DNA of 64,000 nucleotides from Enorma massiliensis phI (GCF_000311845.1 NZ_HE978574.1:339467-403466), one strand, 5' to 3'; shown: positions 25,834 to 34,618, numbered from the stretch's first letter. Notes: generated from the sequence alone by a model not told the origin. Numbers and translations are program-made.

Positions 25834-26565
25834 TCAGCCGACGAGCTTGAAGCCCATGCCCCAGACGGTCTTAATGTAATCGGCGGTGCCCGTTGGCTTG
25901 AGCTTCGTCCGGATGTTCGAGACGTGGACGTTCACCGTGTTCGCGTCGGCTGCGTACGGCTCGCCCCATGCGCCCTCGAAGAGCTCCTGCTTGGTGAAGA
26001 CACGGCTCGGGTGGCGCATGAGCATTTCAACGATGTTGAACTCGATGCGGGTGAGATCTACGGGCGTGCCGGCAGCGGTGAAGGTTCGCGCCTCGTGGTC
26101 GAGCTCCCATTCACGGAAGCGCAGCGTCGATTTGGCGCCGCTTGCTGCCACGGTATGGCCGCGGTGGCGAAGCTGCACCTCGACGCGTGCTGCAAGCTCG
26201 TCGAGATCGAAGGGCTTGGTGAGGTAGTCGTCTGCGCCAAGGCGCAACAGGTCGATTTTGTCCGCCGCGGTGGTGCGGGCCGAGATCACGATAACGGGCA
26301 CGTCCGCGCCGTTCTCGCGGATGGCCGTCACGAGCTCCTCGCCGGTTGTGCCCGGAAGCATGAGGTCACTGATGATGAGGTCGAAGGGGAATGCCGCACC
26401 CATGGCTTTTCCCTCGGCGCGCTCCTTCAGCCCCCGCTCGAGAAGCAGCTTCGCCTCGCTGCCCGAGAACGCCTGCGTACACAGGTAGCCGTCGCGCTCA
26501 AGGCGCGTGGCGACGATCTGGTTGATGTCGGCGTCGTCCTCGATGATCAGCACGCGCGTAGCCAC
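25834..26565 (-). CDS. OmpR-family response regulator
   Basis: A 243-residue regulator. The receiver domain (about 1-130) has the acidic pair in IIEDDADINQ, phosphoacceptor Asp in DLIISDLMLPGTTG near residue 60, and Lys in LTKPFDLDELAA. The C-terminal winged helix (about 145-243) ends SNIRTKLKPTGTADYIKTVWGMGF. I choose a GTG start at 26565 because GGGAGG lies six bases upstream; the nearest upstream ATG (26586) overlaps that site. It heads the ABC/kinase module, separated from the ATPase gene by 295 bp that carry a hairpin and the tandem 11-mer. Confidence 0.9.
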   Translation of the reverse strand: MATRVLIIEDDADINQIVATRLERDGYLCTQAFSGSEAKLLLERGLKERAEGKAMGAAFPFDLIISDLMLPGTTGEELVTAIRENGADVPVIVISARTTAADKIDLLRLGADDYLTKPFDLDELAARVEVQLRHRGHTVAASGAKSTLRFREWELDHEARTFTAAGTPVDLTRIEFNIVEMLMRHPSRVFTKQELFEGAWGEPYAADANTVNVHVSNIRTKLKPTGTADYIKTVWGMGFKLVG

Positions 26566-26657
26566 GGTGCGCCTCCCTTCTCGCATGACCGCATCAAGTA
26601 TAACCACCCGGCGAGCTGGTTGCCCCGGCACCCTGTAGCCCGCCGTCCGCAGCCGCG

Positions 26658-27509
26658 TTACTCGAAGGTGCCTATGAGCACCTCGGCCTCGACGGTCACG
26701 TGCGTGAGCCCGCTCCAGTCGATGCGCTCCGTGTCGACGTTGAAGAGCAGGGGCGTCATATGGATGAGCGCTTCGAGCGCGTCGGGACTGATGGGATGCG
26801 TGCTCGAGACCGTGTAATGGTTCCGGAGCGTGCAACAGCTGGAGAAATGATTGAGTACGCGCTGGTTGGAGTACGAGCTGTGGACGAGCTGCCCCGCGGC
26901 GCGCTCGCGGAGCTCGTGGAGGTGCCGGGTGGTGGGGACGACTTTGATCACAATGCCTCCGGGCGCGAGCACGCGGCGGAGCTCATCATAATTGGCGGGC
27001 GAGAACACATCGAGCGCGCAATCGATGCTGCCGTCGAGGATGGGGATCGCGGCGAGGTCGGCGACGAGCCAGGCGATGCCATCATCGGCATCGAGGCCGG
27101 CGGCAAGCTGCACCGAATCCTTCGAGATGTCAAAGGCGCAGACCTCGGCTCCGGTTCGCGCGCGCACCGTACGGGCGAAGTAGCCCTCGCCGCATCCGGC
27201 ATCGAGTACACGGGGCACGCGACGTGCCGTTTCTCCCAAGGAGGCTACCTCACGGCACAGGGCCTCGGCGATCGGCTCGTAGAGGCCGTTTTCGAACACC
27301 GTGCGCCGCAGGTGAAACGACTCGCGGTCATACCGAGCGGGCTTCTTGCTCCCGCGCAGCAGGTTCACATATCCCTGGCGGGCAAGGTCGAAGCGATGAC
27401 CCGCCTCACAGGCAAGCGAGGTGCCGTGGAGCTCGAGCGGCAGGCGGCATACCGGGCAGGCGAGAAGTGTGTTGCACCGCAGGAATCGTGCGCGCTTCCG
27501 TTCGTCCAT
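26658..27509 (-). CDS. rlmA: RlmA-family 23S rRNA guanine-N1 methyltransferase
   Basis: A 283-residue methyltransferase. An N-terminal zinc site (CPVCRLPLELHGTSLACEAGH, Cys/Cys/Cys/His, residues 18-38) is followed by the QGYVNLL motif characteristic of RlmA, and by the SAM-binding VLDAGCGEGYFARTV near residue 104. RlmA(I)/RlmA(II) methylate G745/G748 of 23S rRNA; the RlmA(II) branch includes TlrB, which affects macrolide susceptibility. Which base is modified cannot be decided here. It lies between the response regulator and LysR genes on the same strand but with its own spacing. Confidence 0.88.
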   Translation of the reverse strand: MDERKRARFLRCNTLLACPVCRLPLELHGTSLACEAGHRFDLARQGYVNLLRGSKKPARYDRESFHLRRTVFENGLYEPIAEALCREVASLGETARRVPRVLDAGCGEGYFARTVRARTGAEVCAFDISKDSVQLAAGLDADDGIAWLVADLAAIPILDGSIDCALDVFSPANYDELRRVLAPGGIVIKVVPTTRHLHELRERAAGQLVHSSYSNQRVLNHFSSCCTLRNHYTVSSTHPISPDALEALIHMTPLLFNVDTERIDWSGLTHVTVEAEVLIGTFE

Positions 27510-27646
27510 GTGATGCCTTCCGGTCGATGGTGTTCGATGCTTCGTGCCTGTCAGCGATTATAGTGCAGGGCGCGTATTCGTCTCACGGCGGGGCTAAAGG
27601 GGAGCCGCGCGCGACGAAGCTCTCCGAAGTCTCCTCACGCGCGCCG

Positions 27647-28519
27647 CTATCCCCATCGTTCGCGGATGCTCTGCAAGAAGACGCTCGCGGCGGGGGAGAA
27701 GCTTTGGTAGCGCTTCCATCCGATGGAAACGTCGGCGGTGAGCGGAGGGTCGAGCGGGCGGAACGCGAGCTCGCTCGTGGGGGAGGTAGCGGCGATGCCC
27801 TCGAGGCCGAGCACGTATCCAACGCCTCTGCGCGCGAGAAGGGCAGCGTTGTACAGCAGGTTGTACGTCGCCACGACATCGAGATCTTCCAGGTCGCGTT
27901 TGAACCAGCGGCTCATTTCGTTTCCGGCTTGCTGGGATAGGATGATGGGCTTCCCTATGAGGTCTTCGGGCGCGATTCGCTCGCGCGCCGCTAGCGGATC
28001 ATCTTGGCGCATGAGCACGCCCCAGGCGTTTTGCGCAGGTAGCGGGAGCGATTCGAAGCGTCCCAGGTCCGTCGGGCCCAGGAAGAGACCGAAGTCGATG
28101 CGCCCGGTCTCGAGGCGCTCGCTCACGTCCACGGCGTTGCCGCTGTACAGGCTGAATGTCATGAGCGGATAGGCGCTTTGCAGCTCGGCAATGATATCGG
28201 TGATGAGCGACATGGCCGGGGTCTCTCCGCCGCCGATGCGCACCTCGCCGGCAAGCGTGTTGGGCGATGTGCGAAAATCCCGCTCCGTGCGGTCGACGAG
28301 GTCGACGATCTCCTCCGCACGGCTCCTCAAGCGCATGCCCTCTTCGGTGAGCTCGATCCGTCGCTTGCCCCGTTCGAACAGCGTGCATCCGAGCTCGTGC
28401 TCGAGTTCCTGCATCTGGCGTGAGAGCGTGGGCTGTGAAAGGTGGAGCACGTTGGCCGCTCCGGAGATGGTCCCCTCGCGGGCAATCATGAGAAAGTAGC
28501 TCAGGGCGCGAAGTTCCAC
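27647..28519 (-). CDS. LysR-family transcriptional regulator
   Basis: A 290-residue regulator with the N-terminal helix-turn-helix (FLMIAREGTISGAANVLHLSQPTLSRQ) and a periplasmic-binding-protein-like effector domain. The GTG start at 28519 is preceded by GGAGG at seven bases and gives the usual V/M-E-L-R-x-L-x-Y-F opening; a longer frame upstream has no family similarity. It diverges from the polar amino-acid ABC operon across 247 bp that include an AT-rich island, so it probably controls that operon. Confidence 0.92.
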   Translation of the reverse strand: MELRALSYFLMIAREGTISGAANVLHLSQPTLSRQMQELEHELGCTLFERGKRRIELTEEGMRLRSRAEEIVDLVDRTERDFRTSPNTLAGEVRIGGGETPAMSLITDIIAELQSAYPLMTFSLYSGNAVDVSERLETGRIDFGLFLGPTDLGRFESLPLPAQNAWGVLMRQDDPLAARERIAPEDLIGKPIILSQQAGNEMSRWFKRDLEDLDVVATYNLLYNAALLARRGVGYVLGLEGIAATSPTSELAFRPLDPPLTADVSIGWKRYQSFSPAASVFLQSIRERWG

Positions 28520-28714
28520 TGGTTGGCCTCCGTTCAAGAGGTGGTGCCGACGCTCGATGTGCGCTTGCACGCGTTTGCCGATAGCGCCCGACGTGCGCTT
28601 GTATGCACCTGACTGCGATGTGCCCTGCATGCACCTGTCCGCGATGCGCGCCCGCATGCGCTTGGTCGATAGTATCATACGTTTACCGAATAATAGCCAA
28701 TGCAATATAAGTAT

Positions 28715-28743
28715 TTTACATGTTATGTCCTGCGCCCTAGGAT
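28715..28743 (+). promoter_or_regulatory. Promoter of amino-acid ABC operon
   Basis: TTTACA (28715-28720) and TAGGAT (28738-28743) with an exact 17-bp spacer, 24 bp before the first gene. Directly upstream, an AT-rich segment (28680-28712) interrupts the GC-rich context and contains ATAGCCAATGCAATAT, a candidate LysR binding dyad. Confidence 0.6.
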
Positions 28744-28766
28744 GACCCCTGAAAGGAGAGGGTGAA

Positions 28767-29066
28767 ATGGGCGAGTTGTCAGATGATCTGGGCCGCTGCC
28801 TTGAGACTGCGCAGTGCGATGCCGCGCTGGCGGCGCGCGCGGCGTGCGCGTGCGAGGAAGGGCGCCTCCGCGAAGCGAAGCGCGTGCTCCTAAACCAACG
28901 CCAGCAGTTGCTCGACGACGTGCACAACAAACAGCGAAGCATCGACGAGATCGATCACGTGCTGCACCGCATGGGCCGCGTTGATGCACCGCCGGTGGCG
29001 CGGCCAGCAGCGCAGCCGACCGCGCCGCAGGGCGCCCGAGGCGGCGAAGGGGCGGACCATGTCTGA
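28767..29066 (+). CDS. Small coiled-coil protein heading ABC operon
   Basis: A 99-residue protein not recognised. AAGGAGAGGG precedes the ATG. Residues 15-70 are Ala/Arg/Glu/Leu-rich with heptads (AKRVLLNQRQQLLDDVHNKQ), so probably a short coiled coil; the last 30 residues are Pro/Ala/Gly-rich. No membrane segment. The stop overlaps the permease start by 8 bp (ATGTCTGA), so the two are translationally coupled. Position suggests an accessory to the amino-acid transporter. Confidence 0.7.
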   Translation: MGELSDDLGRCLETAQCDAALAARAACACEEGRLREAKRVLLNQRQQLLDDVHNKQRSIDEIDHVLHRMGRVDAPPVARPAAQPTAPQGARGGEGADHV

Positions 29067-29733
29067 TCGCGTGCTGGGCATCTTGGCCGATTCCTTCGTG
29101 CAGATTCTCATTCCAGGGCTCACGGCAACCATTCCGTTGGCGCTCATCTCGTTCGTATTGGCGCTTGGAATCGCCGTCGTTGTGGCGCTCGTGCAGTATG
29201 CGCGCATTCCCGTGTTGCGCCAGCTCGCACGTCTCTACATCTGGATCATTCGCGGCACGCCGCTCCTCATCCAGCTCTACGTGGTGTTTTACGGTCTGCC
29301 TGATCTTGGCATCACGCTCGATCCGTGGCCCTCGGCCATCATCGTGTTTTCCATCAACACGGGCGCGTATTCCGCCGAAACCATTCGCGGCGCGCTCGAG
29401 AGCGTGCCAGCGGGTCAGCTTGAGGCGGGGTACTGCGTGGGAATGACCTACCTGCAGGTTATGCGGCGCATCGTGCTGCCGCAGGCACTTCGCACGGCGT
29501 TCCCGCCGCTTTCCAACGAGCTCATCTCGCTTGTGAAAGATACCTCGCTTGCTGCGAACATCACGGTACTCGAAATGCTCATGGCCACGCAGCGCATCGT
29601 TTCGCGCACGTACGAGGCATTGCCGCTGTATCTAGAAGTCGGTGTTATCTACCTGATCTTCTCCACGGCGCTCACGTGGCTGCAGGGTTGGGGTGAGCGC
29701 GCGCTCGCGAGGCGCGGCATGGAGAGGGGGTAG
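29059..29733 (+). CDS. Polar amino acid ABC transporter permease
   Basis: A 224-residue His/Glu/Gln/Arg-opine-type permease with about five membrane helices. The family motif IIRGTPLLIQLYVVFYGLP occurs near residue 68 and the EAA loop (GALESVPAGQLEAGYCVGMT) near 115. ATG at 29059 lies within the end of the upstream gene, with GGGGCGG before it. It is followed after 4 bp by the ATPase gene. With the ATPase and binding protein it forms a complete importer; cystine or a polar amino acid is the likely cargo. Confidence 0.93.
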   Translation: MSDRVLGILADSFVQILIPGLTATIPLALISFVLALGIAVVVALVQYARIPVLRQLARLYIWIIRGTPLLIQLYVVFYGLPDLGITLDPWPSAIIVFSINTGAYSAETIRGALESVPAGQLEAGYCVGMTYLQVMRRIVLPQALRTAFPPLSNELISLVKDTSLAANITVLEMLMATQRIVSRTYEALPLYLEVGVIYLIFSTALTWLQGWGERALARRGMERG

Positions 29734-29737
29734 GACC

Positions 29738-30520
29738 ATGGCTGAGGTTTCTACGACAGCGCCCATTCTGCAGCTCGCGGGGGTGTGCAAGGCGTTTGGC
29801 GATGCGGAGGTGCTTCACGGCATCGACCTGGCGGTTGAGCGCGGCGAGGTCGTGGCCGTCCTCGGGCCCTCGGGTTCAGGCAAGACGACCCTGTTGCGTT
29901 GCGCAAACCTGCTCGAGCACGCCGATGCGGGCGAGCTTGCGCTCGATGGAGCCCACTTCGATTTGGCCCGTGTTACCGCGAAGGAGGCTGCCGAGATTCG
30001 GCGTAACACGGCGTTCGTCTTCCAGTCATACAACCTCTTTCGCAACCGAACGGTACTCGGCAATGTGACCGAGGGGCTCGTGGTGGCGCACCGCATGCCT
30101 AAGGACGAGGCACGCGAGATCGCCGTGAGGTGCTTGGAACGCGTGGGCATGGCAGACCGGCTCGATGCCTACCCGGTGCAGCTGTCTGGCGGTCAGCAGC
30201 AGCGTGTTGCCATCGCGCGCGCCATGGCGACGAGCCCGAAAGTTGTCTACTTCGACGAGCCAACTTCGGCGCTCGATCCAGAGCTGACGGTCGAGGTGCT
30301 CGGCGTCATGCGCGACCTCGCCCAAGACGGCATGACCATGGTGGTCGTGACGCACGAGATGGGCTTCGCGCGGAATGTTGCGGACCGCGTGGTGTTTATG
30401 GAGCATGGCGTGGTTCAGGCCGAGGCGCCCGCGCGGGAGTTCTTCGACCACCCGGCCAACGAACGCGTCCGCGCGTTTTTAGACACCGTACGTGGTTCGC
30501 AGACACTCGGTGAATCGTAG
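29738..30520 (+). CDS. Polar amino acid ABC transporter ATPase
   Basis: A 260-residue GlnQ-type ATPase: Walker A GPSGSGKTT, signature LSGGQQQRVAIARAM, Walker B VVYFDEPTSALD, switch VVTHEMGFAR. Starts 4 bp after the permease gene. The final codons (RGSQTLGES plus stop TAG) are contributed by the first unit of a family D repeat that begins at about 30492, so the repeat has replaced or extended the original C-terminus. Confidence 0.93.
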   Translation: MAEVSTTAPILQLAGVCKAFGDAEVLHGIDLAVERGEVVAVLGPSGSGKTTLLRCANLLEHADAGELALDGAHFDLARVTAKEAAEIRRNTAFVFQSYNLFRNRTVLGNVTEGLVVAHRMPKDEAREIAVRCLERVGMADRLDAYPVQLSGGQQQRVAIARAMATSPKVVYFDEPTSALDPELTVEVLGVMRDLAQDGMTMVVVTHEMGFARNVADRVVFMEHGVVQAEAPAREFFDHPANERVRAFLDTVRGSQTLGES

Positions 30521-30573
30521 ACACCCGGTGTCCGCGAACCATGAATCGTAGACACCCGGTGTCTACGAACCAC
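30492..30573. repeat. Family D repeats, ATPase/binding-protein junction
   Basis: Three units with GGTTCG or ATCGTAG, ACACCCGGTGTC and CGAACCA. The unit at 30492 overlaps the 3' end of the ATPase gene and provides its stop; the other two fill the gap before the binding-protein gene, whose ribosome site follows at 30581. Same family as 23325-23433. Confidence 0.85.
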
Positions 30574-30599
30574 TGGGATTTAGAAGGAAAGGACACACT

Positions 30600-31466
30600 A
30601 TGGTTAGCACGATGAATGAACAGGCCCTGAGCCGCCGGGAAGTTATTGTGGGTGCAGGTGCCCTTGCGGCGCTCGCCGGCCTTGCGGGCTGCAGCGGCGA
30701 CGGTGATGGTGCAGGCTCGATGGGCGTCGGCGACTCCGGCTCTGCGGCCGCTTCGGACGACCTGCTCGCACAGATACAAGAGCGCGGGAGTATGACGTTT
30801 GCCACCGAGGGCACATGGAGCCCCTGGACGTTCCACAACGAGGCGGGGGAGCTCACCGGCTTTGACATCGAGGTCGCGCGCGCCATCGCTGCAGAGCTGG
30901 GCGTCGATGCCGAGTTCGCAGAAGGCGAATGGGATGGCCTGCTTGCGGGTCTCGATTCGGGGCGCTACGACACCATGGCGAACGGTGTTTCGGTGACCCC
31001 GGAGCGCGAGGAGAAGTACGCGTTCACCGACCCGTACGCATACATTCGGATCGTGGTCATCACCACGGAAGACTCCGATATCGCGAGTATGCACGACCTC
31101 AGCGGCAAGACGACGGCGAACACGCTGGGATCGAGCTACGCAACGCTCGCCGAGAGCTATGGCGCCACCAATACCGGCGTTGACGATTTCAACCAGACCA
31201 TTGAACTGCTCGAGGCAGGGCGCATCGACGCCACGCTGAACGACGAGGTCGTGTTCTACGACTACATGGAGCAGCATCCCGAGGCCGGTCTCAAAATTGC
31301 TGCCGAGAACAGTGAACCCACCCATGTGGCATTCCCGCTGCGCCGCGAGGCGGCTACGGAATCCCTGCTCAGCGCCATGAACGACGCAATCGCCTCGCTG
31401 CGCGAGAGCGGCACGCTCGCCGAGCTTTCCAATGAGTTCTTCGGCATGGATATTAGCCAGGCGTAA
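30600..31466 (+). CDS. Amino acid-binding lipoprotein of ABC importer
   Basis: A 288-residue family 3 solute-binding protein. The N-terminus combines a twin-arginine-like SRREVI (residues 11-16) with a lipobox LAGC whose cysteine is residue 31, so it should be a membrane-anchored lipoprotein, possibly Tat-exported. The mature part opens with LLAQIQERGSMTFATEGTW and contains GFDIEVARAIAAELGV and GLDSGRYDTMANGVSVTPER, motifs of the glutamine/cystine binding group. AAGGAAAGGAC precedes the ATG. Placed after hairpin repeats, as if produced at a different level from the membrane subunits. Confidence 0.92.
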   Translation: MVSTMNEQALSRREVIVGAGALAALAGLAGCSGDGDGAGSMGVGDSGSAAASDDLLAQIQERGSMTFATEGTWSPWTFHNEAGELTGFDIEVARAIAAELGVDAEFAEGEWDGLLAGLDSGRYDTMANGVSVTPEREEKYAFTDPYAYIRIVVITTEDSDIASMHDLSGKTTANTLGSSYATLAESYGATNTGVDDFNQTIELLEAGRIDATLNDEVVFYDYMEQHPEAGLKIAAENSEPTHVAFPLRREAATESLLSAMNDAIASLRESGTLAELSNEFFGMDISQA

Positions 31467-31470
31467 TCCG

Positions 31471-32394
31471 ATGGGGCACGTTCTCGGCCGTCATCGCGAC
31501 CGGGTGCACATCCAGGTGCATATCGGAGCGCTGTACGAAAGCGGAGCGTATGGGTGGACGACCAAGGCGGTTCCCGCTATTGCGGAGTTCGAGCAGCGCC
31601 TGGCAGCCATCGGCACCGATTACGCCGACTTCGGCTTTATTCACTGCATCGACGAAGATGCCGATCTCGATCGCGTGATGAACGGCGGCATATGGGATTA
31701 TGCTCAGGCACGCAAAGCCGACGGCACCATTTGCCACCTTGCGTTTTCCACGCACAGCCCGCATATCGCGCGCGAGCTGCTCGCAACGGGATCCTTCGAC
31801 CTCGCTATGTTCAGCCTGAATCCCATGTACGACTATACCGACGAGTCCGAATATGGTCAGGGCGAGGCCGCCGACCGCGCGCTGCTATACCGCGAGTTCG
31901 AGCGCGCGGGCGTGGGCGTTGCGGTAATGAAGCCGTTTGCGGGCGGCCAGCTGCTCGATGCCGAGCAGTCACCGTTCGGCCAGGCGCTCACGCGCTTCCA
32001 ATGCATTCAGTACGCACTCGATAAGCCGGGTGTCCTCACGGTGCTGCCGGGTGTGCACGGCGTGTCCGACCTGCGCGATCTGCTCTCCTTCTTCGAGGCG
32101 TCACCCGAGGAGCGCGACTATTCCGTCCTCGCGTCCATGGCCCCGCAAACGCGCGAGGCGCGGTGCGTGTATTGCAACCATTGCCAGCCCTGTCCGGCCG
32201 GCATCCAGATCGGTCTGATCAACAAGTATTACGACTTGGCGTGTGTGGGGGATGAGCTGGCGGCCGAGCATTATCGCAATTTGGAACATCATGCAGGGGA
32301 GTGCATCGGTTGCGGTCACTGCGATCATCGGTGCCCCTTCGGCGTCGCTCAAAGCGAGCGCATGGCCCAGATCGCGGCATACTTCGGAGCCTAG
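31471..32394 (+). CDS. 5'-truncated aldo/keto reductase with Fe-S tail
   Basis: From the first usable ATG, four bases after the upstream stop, 307 residues can be read. They match the second half of an aldo/keto-reductase-like family, from the equivalent of RDRVHIQVHIGA onward, with FGFIHCIDEDAD, PFGGG-type VMKPFAGGQLLDA, and a C-terminal ferredoxin-like region (CVYCNHCQPCP, CIGCGHCDHRCP). From memory of the family about 55-60 N-terminal residues, including the first strands of the barrel and the catalytic Asp/Tyr region, are absent. No good ribosome site is seen. It is either a remnant or a shortened protein co-translated with the transporter. The stop TAG lies in the left end of a repeat element. 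Confidence 0.7.
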   Translation: MGHVLGRHRDRVHIQVHIGALYESGAYGWTTKAVPAIAEFEQRLAAIGTDYADFGFIHCIDEDADLDRVMNGGIWDYAQARKADGTICHLAFSTHSPHIARELLATGSFDLAMFSLNPMYDYTDESEYGQGEAADRALLYREFERAGVGVAVMKPFAGGQLLDAEQSPFGQALTRFQCIQYALDKPGVLTVLPGVHGVSDLRDLLSFFEASPEERDYSVLASMAPQTREARCVYCNHCQPCPAGIQIGLINKYYDLACVGDELAAEHYRNLEHHAGECIGCGHCDHRCPFGVAQSERMAQIAAYFGA

Positions 32395-32621
32395 GGAAAC
32401 GCTGATTTCTTCTTCGGGGCGATTGGGATTGCAACTTTTGGGCACTTCGGGGCGGAGGGTCTGGGTAGCCGCGCCGCGATCGAGAGGCCGCCGGCCCCCT
32501 GAGTTGCGCCTTTCCCTCCGCCCCGCTCGCCCGTACCCGTCCGCCGCACGAGGAAGTGCCCATAAGTTGAGATCTCGATGGGCGGGATGTCCCCGGTGTC
32601 CATCAATCAGCATTTTCCTGG
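32390..32621. mobile_element. 232-bp MITE-like element, family A copy
   Basis: Ends are imperfect inverted repeats: CCTAGGGAAACGCTGATT (32390-32407) and AATCAGCATTTTCCTGG (32605-32621). Inside, a second pair of arms CAACTTTTGGGCACTTC (32432-32448) and its complement (32553-32569, 16 of 17) encloses a GC-rich core. A copy at 53845-54077 has the same length (233 bp), the same inner span (138 bp) and closely similar core. No open frame of its own is convincing. It overlaps the stop codon of the aldo/keto reductase gene. No transposase is present, so a non-autonomous element is inferred. Confidence 0.7.
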
Positions 32622-32703
32622 CGGATTCTTGTGGAGCGCCGCGGGCCCGAATAGGTTCTTTCGTGTAAACCGGGTAGGATGAGTGAAGACGAAAGGACCG
32701 AAT

Positions 32704-33525
32704 ATGTTTGACGCTTCGACGTTGCAGGCGCTATCTTGGGCCGCGTTTGGCTGCGGTTTCACATGGCTCATGACCACTGCGGGCTCGGCCGTGGTGTTTT
32801 TCACTGGCAAGGACCCCGAGAAAGGCAAGCTCACCCATCACATCTTCCTCGGGTTCGCCGCGGGTGTGATGATCGCCGCCAGCGTATGGTCGCTTTTGAA
32901 CCCCGCCATCGAGCAAGCGGAGGAGATGGGGCAGATCGGCTGGATTCCAGCCGCGGGCGGTTTTCTCTTGGGAGTCGCGTTCCTTATAGCGCTCGATTCG
33001 CTCTTGCCGCATTTGCATGCGGAAAGCGATGAGCCCGAGGGCATCCAAACCAGCTGGAAGCGCACGACGCTTTTGGTTTCTGCTGTGACACTCCACAACA
33101 TTCCCGAAGGGATGAGCGTTGGCCTGCTGTTTGCCATGGCTTCGCAGGCGCAGGGGGTAGCAGGAGAGGCGTATCTGGGCATGGCCTTCGCGCTGGCGCT
33201 GGGCATAGGCCTGCAGAACTTTCCCGAGGGCGCTGCCATCTCGTTGCCGTTGCGTCGCGAGGGCATGAGCCGCATGAAGGCGTTCGCCATGGGGAGCCTT
33301 TCCGGCATCGTCGAACCCGTATTCGGCATCCTCGTGGTCTTGGCGGCGGGGTGGATCAGCCCCTTCATGCCGTGGCTTCTCGCCTTTGCCGCGGGCGCGA
33401 TGATATACGTGGTGGTCGAGGAGCTCATTCCCGAGGCGCATCTGGGCGAGCATTCCAATGTGGGCACGCTCGGCGTGATCGTAGGCTTCGTGGTCATGAT
33501 GGTCCTGGATGTCGCGCTGGGATAG
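32704..33525 (+). CDS. ZIP-family metal transporter
   Basis: A 273-residue membrane protein with about eight helices. The ZIP metal-site motif HNIPEGMSVG lies near residue 140 and the second (GLQNFPEGAAIS) near 180, the pattern of the GufA/ZupT branch carrying zinc or other divalent metals. GAAAGGACC precedes the ATG. It stands alone between a repeat element and a HAD phosphatase; no Zur or Mn operator was recognised. Confidence 0.92.
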   Translation: MFDASTLQALSWAAFGCGFTWLMTTAGSAVVFFTGKDPEKGKLTHHIFLGFAAGVMIAASVWSLLNPAIEQAEEMGQIGWIPAAGGFLLGVAFLIALDSLLPHLHAESDEPEGIQTSWKRTTLLVSAVTLHNIPEGMSVGLLFAMASQAQGVAGEAYLGMAFALALGIGLQNFPEGAAISLPLRREGMSRMKAFAMGSLSGIVEPVFGILVVLAAGWISPFMPWLLAFAAGAMIYVVVEELIPEAHLGEHSNVGTLGVIVGFVVMMVLDVALG

Positions 33526-33760
33526 ATAAGGGTCGAGGCGCCGGGAACGAAAAGGCGCCGGTTGCCAAAATGTCCGCCAAGCCTTATAAAACGCTCATCA
33601 TCTTGTTCAGCGATTCGTGCGAGAATGGCGTATGTGTGTCGCAGCGGTTTGGCTGCCGGCACCGTCCGCCTGCCATGCGGGCCGGGGCTTCGCGCGCTCG
33701 GTCGACGTGATAGCGACGGTATCATGTATCACACTCGACGTGGCTGAACCAGGAGGACCC

Positions 33761-34618
33761 ATGATCAAGCTCTTCGCGAGCGACCTCGACGGCACACTTT
33801 TCAACGCGTTTCACAACGTCGACCGAACCATCCTCGACGCTGCGCGGGCCATCGTGGCAACCGGAGCGCATCTGGTGCTCGCGACGGGGCGCACGGTCAT
33901 ATCTGCCCGGGACCTTGGTTTCGAGGACGTGCCGATTGAAGCCGTGGGGTCAAACGGCTCCATCATTCGCGATGGTGCGGGGGAGATTATCAAGACGTTC
34001 CCGCTTGATCCGGCGGAGCTCGAAGACCTCATGCGCTCATTTCCCCATGTGTGCTTCGACTGCGTGGCGCCAGAGGGTTCTTATATCACGGGCACCCGCG
34101 AGGACCATGAGGCGGGATTCCGCCGCGACGGTTTGGTGCGACGCATCGTGATGCGTGGCATGCGTCAGCGTCGCGGCGGCGGAGGGGAGCGCCGTTTCTC
34201 CCAGTCGATGGGCGAGGTGCTCGCGCACGAGATATGCAAGGTCAACTGCCGTGTTTCGGACGACGGGCTCGAACGCGAGCTCAAAGCATATCTTGCCGAG
34301 CATAGCGATACGCTGGTTAATGCACCCTTCAACCCTGTGATGTTCGAAATCACACAGGTCGGGGTCAACAAGGGCGCGAGCGTCGCGTGGCTCGCCGAGC
34401 ATCTTGGCTACGCCGAAAGCGAAGTAGCCGTATACGGTGACGGCGGCAACGATTTGGTGATGCTCGAGAGATTTGAACATGCTTATGCCACTGCGAACGG
34501 CAGCGACGAAGCCAAGCGCGCGGCGGGCAACGTTATCGGGCCGTGCTATCTACACGCCGTGCCGCGGCACATGTTGCGGACGCTCCGTCGCGAGCGCGGG
34601 CGCGTGGTAATCGAGTAG
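33761..34618 (+). CDS. HAD-superfamily Cof-type phosphatase
   Basis: A 285-residue HAD hydrolase of the Cof/IIB class. Motif I is FASDLDGTLFN at the N-terminus, motif II ATGRT near 45, Lys in VNKGASVAWL near 206 and motif IV YGDGGNDLVML near 232. The cap (about 85-190) contains an unusual Arg/Gly-rich stretch (RGMRQRRGGGGERRF). Perfect AGGAGGA before the ATG. Likely a sugar-phosphate phosphatase; substrate unknown. The frame extends upstream to 33617 without homology. Confidence 0.9.
   Translation: MIKLFASDLDGTLFNAFHNVDRTILDAARAIVATGAHLVLATGRTVISARDLGFEDVPIEAVGSNGSIIRDGAGEIIKTFPLDPAELEDLMRSFPHVCFDCVAPEGSYITGTREDHEAGFRRDGLVRRIVMRGMRQRRGGGGERRFSQSMGEVLAHEICKVNCRVSDDGLERELKAYLAEHSDTLVNAPFNPVMFEITQVGVNKGASVAWLAEHLGYAESEVAVYGDGGNDLVMLERFEHAYATANGSDEAKRAAGNVIGPCYLHAVPRHMLRTLRRERGRVVIE

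Noticed and set aside
32391..32606. Short frames in the family A element
   Set aside because: Similar peptides arise from both large copies because the DNA is repeated; no start signals and low-complexity Arg/Pro/Ser content.
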